Of a stretch of 64,000 nucleotides of DNA, positions 11,083 to 21,590 are shown one piece after another (positions within the stretch are counted from its first letter, which is position 1; every line of letters begins with the position of its first letter). The position numbers and the translations under genes are program-made. A model generated the notes under the pieces. The model saw nothing but the letters and a program-made list of their open reading frames with translations, ran no database searches and was not told the origin of the DNA. The DNA comes from Panicum virgatum (lineage: Eukaryota; Streptophyta; Magnoliopsida; Poales; Poaceae): positions 28,328,086-28,392,085 of the forward strand of contig NC_053140.1 of the NCBI RefSeq assembly GCF_016808335.1, written 5' to 3'.

Positions 11083-11381
11083 GGTCCTGTTTGGTGAGCT
11101 CCTGCTTCCGATTCATTGGGTGAAGTGATCCTATGGGAGAAGTGATTCTGTGTCTGAAAGTGATACTCTATGTTCTCTAGGTTAAATTTTAAGTATGAAG
11201 TGATTTTGAGCGGGAAATGAATCAGGAGAAGCTACTATTTTTAGCTCTCAACCCTTCAGTTAATTTCAGAGTATTACTTCATGGAATCAGCTTAGAAATA
11301 GTTCTTTCTAAAAAACTGTTTGGCTGAGCTTCTTCTGGATTCTGCCAGAAAGCTGGTCTAGGAGCTCTGCCAAACAGGCCC
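11083..11381. mobile_element. Tourist-type MITE (PIF/Harbinger)
   Basis: The left end GGTCCTGTTTGGTGAGCTCC pairs with the right end, whose reverse complement starts GGGCCTGTTTGG. The flanking TAA triplets at 11080-11082 and 11382-11384 are the TSD expected for this superfamily. 299 bp, non-coding, in the COG4 intron. Confidence 0.8.
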
Positions 11382-11773
11382 TAATGGTAAATGATGTGTA
11401 AACTATGGCATGTATAATTGTTCTAACAAGATTGTCCCCTGGAACTTGTGCTCCAAAGAATAGAGCACTTATTACGTGTTGTCTTGCAAACAGAACAATG
11501 TACAAAATTCTCAGTGATGAACGAGATATGCATCACTTTTAACTTTACCGAGCATTATCTAGAAACAGCGCAGCTAAAATGATGCTTGTTTGCAAGAGAT
11601 ATGTTGAATGAAAATAGCATCTTTAAATGGGACATATGTAGCATAGGCCTGCACTAGCATTTACTATGTAGCACACAAATATCAGACCGGTATATACATA
11701 GTCTAGCCAGCAAAAGCATGTCATTCCTGTAAGGGACTAAAATTGTAAGACCTTTGGGGGCTACTGCAGCTAA

Positions 11774-12284
11774 CCCTGGGCACAAAATACCGAGAACCGA
11801 ATACCGAACCGAAATTACCGAAACCGAAATATTCGGTTCCTATTTCGGTTCCGAGTTTTCAGGAACCGAATTACCAAGGTAAATACCGAAACCGAACCGA
11901 GTTTACCGAATTTACCGAACTTACAAGAAATGTGATAAGTTTGAGTGTTGTTATATTAGTGATTGTACTATTGTAGACTACTATATTATGTATTTTGGCA
12001 CTCATACTTATAGTCATGTGGACTTTTATATGTATTTATATTTTGCACTATTATTATCTATGAGATGATGTTAAAATTAGTCTTTGAACCTACTATTACA
12101 CCCTCTCTGTGATCAATTCGGTACTGTTCGGTAAATACCGAAACCGAACCGAATTTACCGATACCGAATTTTCTCGGTACCAAGTTTTTTTAGGAACCGA
12201 TCGGTACCAATTTCTAAGGAACCGAATTTGCAATAGTACCGAAGAACCGAACCGATCGGTTCGGTATTTACCGAATGCCCAGGG
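11774..12284. mobile_element. ACCGAA-rich MITE, probably hAT type
   Basis: Terminal inverted repeat CCCTGGGCA / TGCCCAGGG. The inner flanks are packed with ACCGAA and TTCGGT repeats in both orientations, the subterminal pattern of hAT-like elements. Flanks TGCAGCTAA (left) and TGCAGTAA (right) look like an 8-bp TSD with one indel. About 511 bp, no transposase. In the COG4 intron. Confidence 0.7.
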
Positions 12285-12629
12285 TGCAGTAAGGCTTGAG
12301 CATCTTCATTTGCATCTGTTAGATGGAGTCTTGAATCCTCTGTTCTGCAATGGGTGCAAATGCTCAGCCAATCCTGTATTTGAAAAACAAAGTTTGACCA
12401 AACTTTAATTTGCTCACTTCTTATTTTGATTCCTCGATGATCTAGTATGGTAGTGGTACATACATACTTTTGAAACAACACTGTTGAATTTGGTTTCTCT
12501 ATATTCTCTCCTATAATATAGAATGGACAAATGGTCTTAGGAAATTTTCAGTTGACTGATAATTTATAGTTACCACAAATGAAAGTTCTGAAGGTTTATA
12601 GGTGATTTGTTGTTAGTCATTGCTAACTA

Positions 12630-12784
12630 CTCCCTCCATTCCAAATTATTAGTCGTTTTGGCTTTTTTAGGTGCATAGCTTTTGTTATGCATCTAGATAT
12701 ATATCGTGTCTAGAACTCTAGATGCACAGCAAAATCGATGTATGTAGAGAAACCAAAACGACTAATAATTTGGGATGGAGGGAG
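12630..12784. mobile_element. Stowaway MITE (Tc1/mariner)
   Basis: Starts CTCCCTCCATTCC and ends with its inverted copy GGGATGGAGGGAG. TA lies on both sides (12628-12629 and 12785-12786). The inverted repeat extends inward through CAAATTATTAGTCGTTTTGG. 155 bp, about 70 bp upstream of the COG4 splice acceptor. Confidence 0.92.
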
Positions 12785-12852
12785 TAGTGATTTGATTGCC
12801 ATATCATCGTAGTTGATTAAACTTTGCACTGACTTCTGTGATTGTCCATCAG

Positions 12853-13482
12853 GTTTTTCATGCTCCAGCTGACCGAGAGAAGATCAAATCCTGTTTATCA
12901 GAGCTAGGAGATATCAGTGCTTCCTTCAAGAAGATCCTTCATTCTGGAATGGAGCATTTGGTGGCATCTGTGGCACCGCGCATTCGTCCAGTCCTTGACA
13001 CTGTTGCTACTGTCAGTTATGAGCTGGATGATGCTGAATATGGGGAAAATGAGGTGAACGACCCATGGGTACAGAAGCTTATACTTGCAGTTAACACTAA
13101 TGTTGCTTGGCTCCAGCCAGTGATGACATCAAACAACTACGATTCCTTTGTGCACTTGATCATCGACTTCATAGTCAAGAGGCTCGAGGTGATCATGATG
13201 CAGAAGAGGTTCAGCCAGCTTGGTGGGCTTCAGCTAGACAAAGAGGTCCGTTCTTTGATCAACCATTTCTCAGAAATGTCCCAGAGACCGGTCCGAGACA
13301 AGTTCTCAAGGCTTTCCCAGATGTCGACCATTCTTAACTTTGAGCGTGTATCGGAGATACTGGATTTCTGGGGTGACAATGCTGGTCATCTGACATGGCT
13401 GTTGACACCCGCAGAGGTGCGAAGGGTATTAGGACTTAGGATTGACTTCAGGCCTGAAGCCATTGCTGCTCTGAGGCTCTAA
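12853..13482 (+). CDS. COG4: COG4, exon 2 (C-terminal 209 residues)
   Basis: Continues in phase 0 after the 2.5-kb intron, with residues 554-762. It begins VFHAPADREKIKSCLSELG, a block directly following the exon 1 end in plant COG4 proteins. The C-terminal helical domain follows: TVSYELDDAEYGENEVNDPW, then NNYDSFVHLIIDFIVKRLE near residue 645, MMQKRFSQLGGLQLDKE, and the ending EVRRVLGLRIDFRPEAIAAL. The TAA stop is at 13480-13482. Total length and the complete C-terminus fit a functional gene. I see no frameshift or premature stop in either exon. Confidence 0.93.
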   Translation, partial: VFHAPADREKIKSCLSELGDISASFKKILHSGMEHLVASVAPRIRPVLDTVATVSYELDDAEYGENEVNDPWVQKLILAVNTNVAWLQPVMTSNNYDSFVHLIIDFIVKRLEVIMMQKRFSQLGGLQLDKEVRSLINHFSEMSQRPVRDKFSRLSQMSTILNFERVSEILDFWGDNAGHLTWLLTPAEVRRVLGLRIDFRPEAIAALRL

Positions 13483-13919
13483 ATTGTGTTTTTGTATGTA
13501 CTTATTAATTCTTTATATAAGATATATCATCAAGATATGGGTTTCATACAGTCTAGCACTTTTAGCAACATTTGTTGCAATGACAAACATTTGTTTTGCT
13601 GCAGAAATCTGCAATCATACCTCTTGTTATGAACTTGTGTCATGGTGATGTTTACATTTGTTTAGGTGATTGTATTTTTGAAACCACTATTTTTGAAAAA
13701 CGCTCAATCAGTTCAAGAATGTATTTTTTAAAAAAATACAAGGACATGAAAATAGGAACTAAAAGGGAAGAAAAGACCAAATAATTGAGATAAAATTTTG
13801 CTTTTTAGTATTCACTGATTTAGGTAATGATGAACGCGTAAGAAGAATACAGATAAAATTTAATCAAGAAACTTGAATACCATATAAAAATTATGAACAC
13901 TTACGCAGAGAAAAAAAAG
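13483..13919 (+). other. COG4 3' UTR and downstream flank
   Basis: AT-rich sequence after the COG4 stop. No further gene seen. Polyadenylation signals could not be assigned with confidence. Confidence 0.5.
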
Positions 13920-14434
13920 TGAGCCCGACAATTCCCCATACTACCCCTCATTCTCCCTATTTCCAAAGAACTAGCTAGGTACGATTTCGATTTGGAGTGG
14001 AGCTTCAAGTCGCCTTACTCCTTATATGGGGACTCTAAGGTGGTTAGGGGCATTATCCTCGTGGGAACTAGAGCCATATAGGGGAGTTACCAGAGGGCAG
14101 CATGTACCTGGCACCGCCTTTTGTCCATGATGTTGTCTTGTGGGTGCTCAAGCTGGTACAAGGTGGTTCCCATTAAATTGAGTTGATTTTCCCCATTTCT
14201 GGATCCATGGATCAGTGCGCTTTCCTCTTATTGGTCGGAGTTGTGCTTTCTCTCTTATTTGTTTGCGTATTTCCTTAATTCGGATAATAAATCACCTGCA
14301 CATAAATATTCACCAACACTTGCGGAAATAGTCAGTAATAAACTCTACCACTATTTTTATTTTTGATATTTTATCCTATATATCAATTATGTAGGTCTAC
14401 ATAGTGGAATATGACATTTAAGGAACGTCAACAC
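13920..14434 (-). repeat. Truncated Athila-like LTR fragment
   Basis: Ends GGAACGTCAACA at 14434, the reverse complement of a TGTTGACGTTCC LTR start. It contains a CACCTGCACATAAAT ... ACTCTACCACT block close to the block in the Athila-like LTRs at 32150-32210. The left border is unclear. Confidence 0.5.
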
Positions 14435-14779
14435 TCCCTTCACCTCGCCGATTGTTTTCTTGGGTAAATGTAACGTGCAAAGTGGCACATTGGTACTAGG
14501 GTTAGGAAGGCGTTCAGCTGACCCTCCCCTTGCCTAGATTTGTCGCCTGTGAGTTCAACTTTACTAGAGCATTCAGCGCGCAATGCGCACCCTACCGTTT
14601 GAACAATCAAATGTATGTAAATATAAGACAATGAAAAGTAATATCTAAACTATATGCATTATTTTTTTGATGGCATAATTAAACTATATACATGGTATAA
14701 GATAAATTCAATATGAAGGTACCACATCCGGTAGCAAGCACGTCGTCATCATGTTAATATAGGTGTCTATCTGGAATTT
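14435..14779. other. No gene seen
   Basis: Short unassigned stretch between two LTR fragments. Possibly host DNA or decayed element sequence. Confidence 0.4.
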
Positions 14780-15340
14780 GAATCATAAATAGTACAACAC
14801 ATTTGAGCACAAAGCTATCCAGTCTTCGGATTGGACCGAAGCCAATGCCGGCCGATGCCGCGGGTCCGCTGCATTGAGCTGCCTTCGATGCGGGCCGACT
14901 TCGGATTGGGCAGAAGCTGGAGGCGCGGGACTGGGCCGAAGCTTAGGGAGGGTGGGCTTCGTCGCCCTCTTCTTGGCCGACTTCGGATTGGGCCGAAGAT
15001 AGGGGCGCGGGACTGGGCCGAAGCTTAGGTAGGGTGGGCTTCGTTGCCTACTTGTTTCGTGTGGTAATCGTGGGTTTTTGTTTTGTGCCAGACACGCAGT
15101 GGGCGCCAGACTATTGGGAAGAGACTTCGCCAAGTAGTAGAGGGAGTGCTGAACGGGACCAAGTGAGGAGAGCTCAAGAGAGGGAACCCCGTTTGACCCC
15201 ATGGGTCAGCTGTATATATAGAGAGGAGGGAGGTGGAAATTTGCCCCCGGCCCCATGAAAAGTTCATGATTTACATTTTGAGCCCTTGGACCTTTACAAT
15301 CAGCCCATTTAGCTATATGGGCTGGGTCATTTCCCCAACA
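14780..15340 (-). repeat. Copia-like LTR, 5' end at 15340
   Basis: On the minus strand it starts TGTTGGGGAAATGACC, a common copia LTR start. A TCTATATATACAGC TATA box follows near 15215, then a GC-rich leader. Next to it (15341-15351) the minus strand is purine-rich (GAGGGTAGGAG), as expected of a polypurine tract before a 3' LTR. The lower end is only approximate. The internal region is missing because the sequence passes straight into a truncated Athila-like LTR. Confidence 0.55.
14894..15057. repeat. Two-copy 82-bp tandem repeat in the copia-like LTR
   Basis: GCCGACTTCGGATTGGG begins at 14894 and 14976. Each unit contains GCGCGGGACTGGGCCGAAGC. GC-rich, within the LTR leader. Confidence 0.75.
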
Positions 15341-15351
15341 CTCCTACCCTC

Positions 15352-15628
15352 AAATCCGAACATGGAGGATTACTAGGGCACGGACAGGGCTGTCACTACC
15401 TGCCGGCTATACCTCTACAAACCATGGGAAAGAGCGACATCCAATAACACTTAATTAATCCAGACACCATGTCTACATTAACAAGCGATACTCTAATATT
15501 CTACGTGGAGACCCCACCATTTGGATGGACAGACATCATACTAGAGCAATCATACGACTATTGGAATGTGTACTATAGTTCTAAAGCCAATTGGCTAATC
15601 ATCTCAAGAACAGGGAAATAATGCACAC
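15352..15628 (-). repeat. Athila-like LTR C, left piece
   Basis: CCGAACATGGAGGATTACTAG and the following sequence match the middle of the Athila-like LTRs (compare 31251-31320). It continues at 44604 after the inserted element A, which left a CACAC duplication at the break (15624-15628 and 44604-44608). The outer part of this LTR is missing. Confidence 0.7.
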
Positions 15629-16777
15629 TGTTGACGCGAAAATCCCACCGTGGGGGATTCTCAAGCTCCACGTACGCTAGGGCCGGGGAGATCTGCTTTG
15701 CTCTGACGTACCAAACCCAATCGGCGTGCATACGGTGCGCTAGGCGTGCCAATCAATTTGACCTGCAATTGACAAGGTAGATAGATGTTAAATTTTGGGG
15801 GGTTATCTGCTAGTCAGCCGATAACGATGGGCACGCGCAGATCGGCTATCGTACAACCGATTTCGCGGGAAGACAAGCCACGTTCTTGATGACGCAACCT
15901 GCAGGCAACACCTAGATTTGATCCCGATCGGCTGTGGTCAAAGATGACATGATAGGAGCCGATAGACAATAAATCTAAGATGGATAAATTGTGATGTAAA
16001 CTTAAAACAAACTAGATTAAACAAGATAACCTAGCAAGATATAAGCATATATCGATAATTTGGTGGTAAAAGCAACAACAAGCTAGACTAACAGATCAAA
16101 TTTACCTAACAGATCGCTAACTTTTTACAAATAACTGGGTGAGCAAGCCAGAGACCGTAGAACGGATCTGGACAGCTCGATAACTGGTGAACAGTCAGAC
16201 CCCACCGGACAGATCTAATGTTCTCGATAACTAGTGAACAGCGAAAACCCGCTGGATGGATCTAGCATGCTCGATAACTTTGAGCGCCATAGAAGGAGTA
16301 AGAAGCGATGCACTGTCAACCTGAACCCATCTATGCAACTCTACTCAGAACTTTTCAACAAGCGATGGAACATACCTGCTGAGAAGAACTCATAAAGAGA
16401 AAAACTACTGCATCTAAGGCGAAGCCGCCATGCTGAAAAGTAGATTGCTTTGAATGTAAACGCTTTGTTTGGATGTGGTTGATCAAAGTTTACAAATGAC
16501 GGTGGTAAGCTATTTATAGCCTAACCCTAACCTCCTTTGCCGATACAGCGAGATTACTACATGCAAAACAAGAAACAAACTTGTCTAATTAAACGAAACA
16601 AAGCCTAAGAGATAACTTGCTGACGTAGCCTCGCCAGCTCCTTCCATAGCCCCATTGGCTGCGATGCTTCCTCTGGACCAAAGGCCCAATATGCTCCTTC
16701 TTCCTCCTTGGCGTCGGCCCATTCTCTGTTGGCCGCTTGCCCACCAGATTGACACGTGCCAAAAAACAGTGTCAACA
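15629..16777 (-). repeat. 3' LTR of element A (1149 bp)
   Basis: TG...CA ends, preceded on the minus strand by a polypurine tract. TATAAATA box at 16511-16518 (minus). Matches the A' LTR and the truncated LTR ending at 44603. Confidence 0.9.
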
Positions 16778-16781
16778 CATG

Positions 16782-16793
16782 CCCCCTCCCCCC
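16782..16793 (-). other. Polypurine tract of element A
   Basis: GGGGGGAGGGGG on the minus strand, four bases before the 3' LTR. It is the primer site for plus-strand DNA synthesis and fixes the element's direction. Confidence 0.8.
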
Positions 16794-17314
16794 AGTTTCG
16801 AAGTGAAACAAACTTTTGCTCCAAAATTCTTTCAACCTGATAAGTTCCTTTTCCTTCTCCGTGTGGATTCTGACTCCACGCAGTTGACTCCTCGCCTCTT
16901 CTGCCCCTGGCGGCGGTGTAAAAACTCTTATTTGCCCTTGGCTCCAACTTCTGCCCTCTGCACCGAGACGATCTGAATTCTGTCTTTTCACCCTTTATTT
17001 ATTTCCAATCTGATCCTGGGTCAAGACGCTTCATCTTCTTCCAGCTGATGCATCCTCTCACTACGGCCATAAATAGTATCCATCGGCATGGCCAACTTAC
17101 TAGACTCCATCGGCTTTAGTTTCTCCCCTCGCTTCAGCACTCCAAAACCCTGGCCTCCATCTTCACCAGCATCTGGCAGGAAACAAGTGTGCAGGTGAGG
17201 GTTGCTCCAATTAGCCCCCCAGCTCTTTGTCGTCATTTTGGGAACGCATTGGCCTTTTCTCCTCTCTTCATCCTTCTGCAACCCAATTAGATATAATCAC
17301 CCTTTCAATCTACA

Positions 17315-17977
17315 GATATGATGAGGTTTTGATCGCTGCAAATCGTCCTCCTTCTCCTGAGTCAGAAAACCCCTTTGACGATCTTGACGAGGGCACTCGG
17401 AACCTTATTTGGGATCTTCTTTACGAGAAAGACGAAGCTCGCCAGAATTATTATAAGGAAACCAAGAAAACCCACCATCTCGAAGTCCAATTAGAAGTAG
17501 CCTGAACAGAACAGGTGATTGTTCGTGCCCAACTGACAGCTGTCGACTCCAGGGTCGCCAGTAAGTCTCTCTGGTTTTGCAAAGCAACACCTATAAATGC
17601 TCTTGACTCCTGCCTCTGATATTTTCTTCTTTCCTCTAGCTCTGCAATCGCAGATTCAAGCCCTCCATGCTACAGCAGCCACCGCTATGGAAGCGATGAA
17701 CACGAGGGGTGACACCATCGCCACTCATCTATAGGATATCCCCAACCGCGTCCGTGAGGTTGCAGGTTACAGAGTTCACCGTGGTGCCGCTGTCGCCCTC
17801 ACCATGGTGCAAACCTTGTTTGGGAATGACCTCCGGACCCTGCATCCAATCTTCCCTGAAGGTGAAGCACAGAAAGGTTTCGAAGAACTCGCCGATGACC
17901 TCGGCATGGTGGCCACCGCCATCGCTGAAGACGTCAGTCTTGATGCGGTGGTTAGCAATGTCCTGGGCGACGAGTAG
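17315..17977 (+). pseudogene. Antisense spliced reading frame of element A (aORF)
   Basis: It lies between protease and 3' LTR but is encoded on the opposite strand to gag. From about 17315 the plus strand reads YDEVLIAANRPPSPESENPF and an acidic, charged helix-like segment ending LEVQLEVA. A TGA stops it at 17503, but the same frame stays open to 17560. There GTAAGT starts a 79-bp intron ending CTCTAG at 17639. Joining across the intron keeps one frame through to a TAG at 17975-17977, with another single stop at 17732-17734. The second exon has GFEELADDLGMVATAIAED and ends VVSNVLGDE. Tat-type elements (Grande, RIRE2) are known to carry extra ORFs here, sometimes antisense. Two stops suggest decay. 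The upstream exon limit is uncertain; an intron ending CTACAG at 17314 is possible. Confidence 0.6.
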
Positions 17978-18041
17978 ATTAGTAGCAGTAGTAATAGTTA
18001 GCCGATGTAACAGCCTGATCTATCAGATCGGCTTTTTGTAA

Positions 18042-19007
18042 ATATACTCTAAAATGAATGAATCGGCTTCTCTTTCGTTTATTTGTGTTCTGATCTCCTG
18101 ATGTATCTCATCCTCTAATCTGAATTGAACTGACCGACCAATATTTCTGCAGATATTTGTTCAAAATTCTAGAAGCACACATTATTAATGTCTTCCCCTT
18201 CTACTAATCGGTCGATAACTGAAGCACCAAATTATTGAAGTTCCCATAATGTTCTTCAGAATTTTCAGAAATTTACATTCGAATCATCAAGTCCCCATTA
18301 CGAATAACCAAAACTGCATCCTCCGAATTGAGCATCTTTCAGCCGTACTCGGCCCAGTAAAGATTCCAGCCAACAGAAGTTGCTTTAAACCAAAGATTCT
18401 GTGTATTCATAACCATTGACTGGTTAAAATATGAAACTGAATTTGAATCATTCTCTTCTGGAAACAATAGCTCCTCTCTAACTCAGGAACTATGACGTAA
18501 TCTTGGACTTAAATGATCACTCTTTGGTTTATTGACAAAAAAACAGATAGAACTTCTGACAGATGACGGAATATATCAAGATCAATCGGCTAAGGAAACA
18601 ATCAAACCTGACAATGGCGTAACGGATAGCTGGTCATGAGTAACATAGTCCTTTAAAATGCGAATCAAATAGGCAGCACATAATCCGATAATGATTTTTA
18701 ATCTTCCAAGTATGACTCAGCCGATCTCTTGATAATAAAACACCCAAGATGTTCACAAGAACCAAATGACTTGATCAGGACAAAACTTTTGTTGTGGGTG
18801 TTTTTGCGCTAAGGGTGATATATATCATATCGGCCATGTAAACCAATGTTCATGATAATCGGCTAGCAGATTTGTGCTCCTGCGATATTTTCTTTTGATT
18901 CCTTTTTATGCTAAAGGCGATACGTAGTATCGTCTATGACTTGCATCCTTACAGATGATTAGGATGACTCTTTCGAGCTGATTTCTTGAAATGCGTCAAG
19001 TTTGAAA
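18042..19007. other. Non-coding interior of element A
   Basis: AT-rich and stop-filled on both strands, with scattered ATCGGC/GCCGAT motifs. The polymerase genes expected between protease and the 3' end are absent. Confidence 0.6.
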
Positions 19008-19744
19008 TCAGCTACCTTCAGGATTCCCCCTTCCCAGGCTTCTGGATATGCATCTGATACCCTGACCGCTCCAGATCTCCAAATCAGCCGTCGCGATACT
19101 AAACGATGAATCAGCATTGACAACTTCCACGAAGTCTCCAATCCATTGGACCACACACTGATGCATTGTAGATGGGATGCAAGAGTTAGCGTGAATCCAG
19201 TCTCTGCCTAGGAGTGTACTGTAGGATCCTTTGCCATTGATGACGAAGAACGTGGTCGGTAAAGTCTTGCTCCCAATCGTCAAATCAATGCAAATTGACC
19301 CCGGGCTGGAGAAACTGCTCCTTTGAAATCCTTGAGCAACATATCGGTTTGGATTAGATCATCCTCCCCAAGCCTAAGCTTTCAGTATGTAATATATGGC
19401 ATGATGTTTACCGCAGCTCCTCCATCAACAAGCATCTTGGTCATCGGCTTGCCATTGATGTATCCTTTCATGAACAATGGCCTGGCATGCTTCCGTTCCT
19501 TGTCCCCTGGCTTCTCAAATGTTGCTTGCATAGGATCCAAGGATAACTGAGCCATGGTTTCTTCCACTTCTTCATCAGATGAAGCCTTAAATTCCATGGG
19601 TAGAACAAAGACCATGTTAACCGATGCAATCTCTACTCCATCAAGTTTTTCTTTCGGATGCCAAACTGTTGACTTTGGGTGCCTGTCTTTGTGAACACGA
19701 TCTTCTTCTTGACATTCGTGATCGTGCATCCTCTGCAGTCTCAT
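19008..19744 (-). pseudogene. Gag-protease junction of element A (retropepsin remnant)
   Basis: The minus strand carries two consecutive open pieces. The first (19744-19382) begins with a charged linker typical of Tat gag-pro (MHDHECQEEDRVHKDRHPKS) and ends MLVDGGAAVNIMPY, the retropepsin active-site region with its Asp. The second (19283-19008) has the conserved tail YSTLLGRDWIHANSCIPSTM, in which LLGRDW is the second hallmark of these proteases. A frame break near 19380-19320 separates them. The enzyme would process Gag and Pol in the particle. Upstream, 19745-20132 is decayed gag; downstream no polymerase follows. Non-functional as it stands. Confidence 0.75.
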
Positions 19745-20132
19745 TTTCTAAGACCGGGTTAATCCTCCCGGACACCATTGGTTAGAGTCTTCGGATGTAC
19801 TATGAATCCTTTGAACCTCCGGGTCTCGAGCACAAGATTCATCGGAAACTCGAGCATTAGCTTATGCCTCCAGCTGCTCTTGAGGATCAACTCTCTTTCC
19901 TAGCCGATCATGGACAAGAGTGCGCCTCCTTTGTGGTCTGCCCACATCAATCAACTATTGATAGCGTCCATCATTATACTACCCCTCTCGTGAATTTAGT
20001 TTTCGTGACTCCTATTTCATTCAGGGCAGTCATCAATTTTCGGCATACGCAAACCTTCATTCCAATAGCGCATCCAGAACGGACACCACTAGTGTTCTTA
20101 TTCTCGCCAAGCATGCTTCTGTTGCCGGTGTT

Positions 20133-21590
20133 TGTTGACGCTCCTTAGCGCCCCGATTTGTATACCACAAGCGCACGGTTCGTGTAGCTTTTCCCTTAGA
20201 GTATTCCCCCAAGGTTTATCAATCCGTGGATCGACAAAGAACTACCTAAGGTTTTCCATCTAATCTAACGGATCTATCCTAACATGAAGCATTGATTGCA
20301 TATAAAGGGTAAACCTTTGACAGATATGAGTGATGTGTAAAGGTTGATCTCATCCATGAACATAGGCTTAATCATAGCAAAACCAAAGACATGACTAGGC
20401 CTATCGTCATCTAGTTGTAGTACAAGCTAACGAGCAAATAAATCATGCATCTCAATCAAAAGCATCTTTAAATCCAAAATCTCCAATCCGATCCCTCGAT
20501 ACTCCGCCTACTCAGTGGGAACGGCCTGTCACGACGCCCCCCTTTGAACGAAATACCCTGAAGCAAGTCGAACCCCCTTTGGTAGTTCCGCCATGAACCT
20601 CTAGCCACCATGACTACAAGATCATGCTAAGAGATCTATCTCGATAATAGATATAAGATGAAGCAAACCCAAAGAAAAGAACGAAATCGAAAGAGAGAAC
20701 ATGATCGCTAATAGATTCGGAAGACATGATTATCATTACTCACATAATAGATTCGTTTGGATCGTCACCACCGAGTAGATACCATTGACAACTCCAACTA
20801 GCTCATGAACTCCACCATGGCACAACCACGCAGGGAGGCCATGGCGGCTAGGGGCGGCCTAAGCCATCTCCTAGACAACTTCGAAGACTCGCGGCGGCCG
20901 TCGTCTCCCTCCGGTCTTGGCCCTAGGTTTTCGTCGAGTTCTGGGTGGATGGATGCTCCGAGTTGAATAAGGTGCGAGCTATTTATAAGCCGAGGAAGCC
21001 ACCGGTCGAAGGGGAGGCCGAACCGCTTCAGAAACGGGCTAGGCCGGCCGACCCCATGGGCCTAGGCCGGCCGGCCTACCCTGTTTCGGGCTCGCCTCGA
21101 TCTCATCTTTTGCGTGCAGACTCCTCGCATCTTCTAGAGTTTATGTCCTTCACGATTGCACCCCTTTGGACGTCGTTATCTTGGAGATATCTTCGAGGAA
21201 AGGATAGGATAGGGAATCCTTCCTTAAATTTTCATTTGCTTTGCTTAATCCCGAAGTATCTTGATCTCATCTTCGTGGGCTTGGTCTTTTGGGCTCTCTT
21301 GGAGGATGGATGTGCTTGAATGGGCTTCGAATCAACATGGGCTTTGATCCTTCCTTTGGGCTTTGGCCTTCGTCTTTCTCCGTGTTAGCGCTCGATCACA
21401 GGCCTCGTCATTTCATGCTCCAAAATAGGCCAAAAACCTGCAAAAACGAAGTTCCTCCAAAATATATGTGCAAGTGTGAAAATGACCAATAATTAGGCCG
21501 GGGTTAGGACGGTTAGTGATTTTGATATTAAATTCATGCCATTATCAAGGATAAACAAGGGATAAAGTGGGTACTTAAGGAGCGCCAACA
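20133..21590 (-). repeat. 3' LTR of the LARD (1458 bp)
   Basis: TG...CA ends. Minus-strand TATAAATA box at 20980-20987, with a GGCCGGCC palindrome cluster upstream of it (21041-21077). It differs from the other LTR at scattered single bases. Confidence 0.92.
20980..20987 (-). promoter_or_regulatory. TATA box of the LARD 3' LTR
   Basis: TATAAATA on the minus strand. The equivalent in the 5' LTR is 29191-29198. Confidence 0.6.

Larger units (their letters stand above)
10305..12852 (+). other. COG4 intron with three MITEs
   Basis: Begins GTAAGT and ends CATCAG, in phase 0, joining Glu553 to Val554. The 2.5-kb intron carries a Tourist MITE, an ACCGAA-rich MITE and a Stowaway MITE, plus a two-copy 48-bp tandem repeat. 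Confidence 0.9.

Noticed and set aside
20945..21492. Open frames repeated almost identically at 29156-29703, looking like a conserved small protein
   Set aside because: The repetition is due to the two LTRs of one element. The frames run opposite to the LTR's own promoter and overlap its TATA box.
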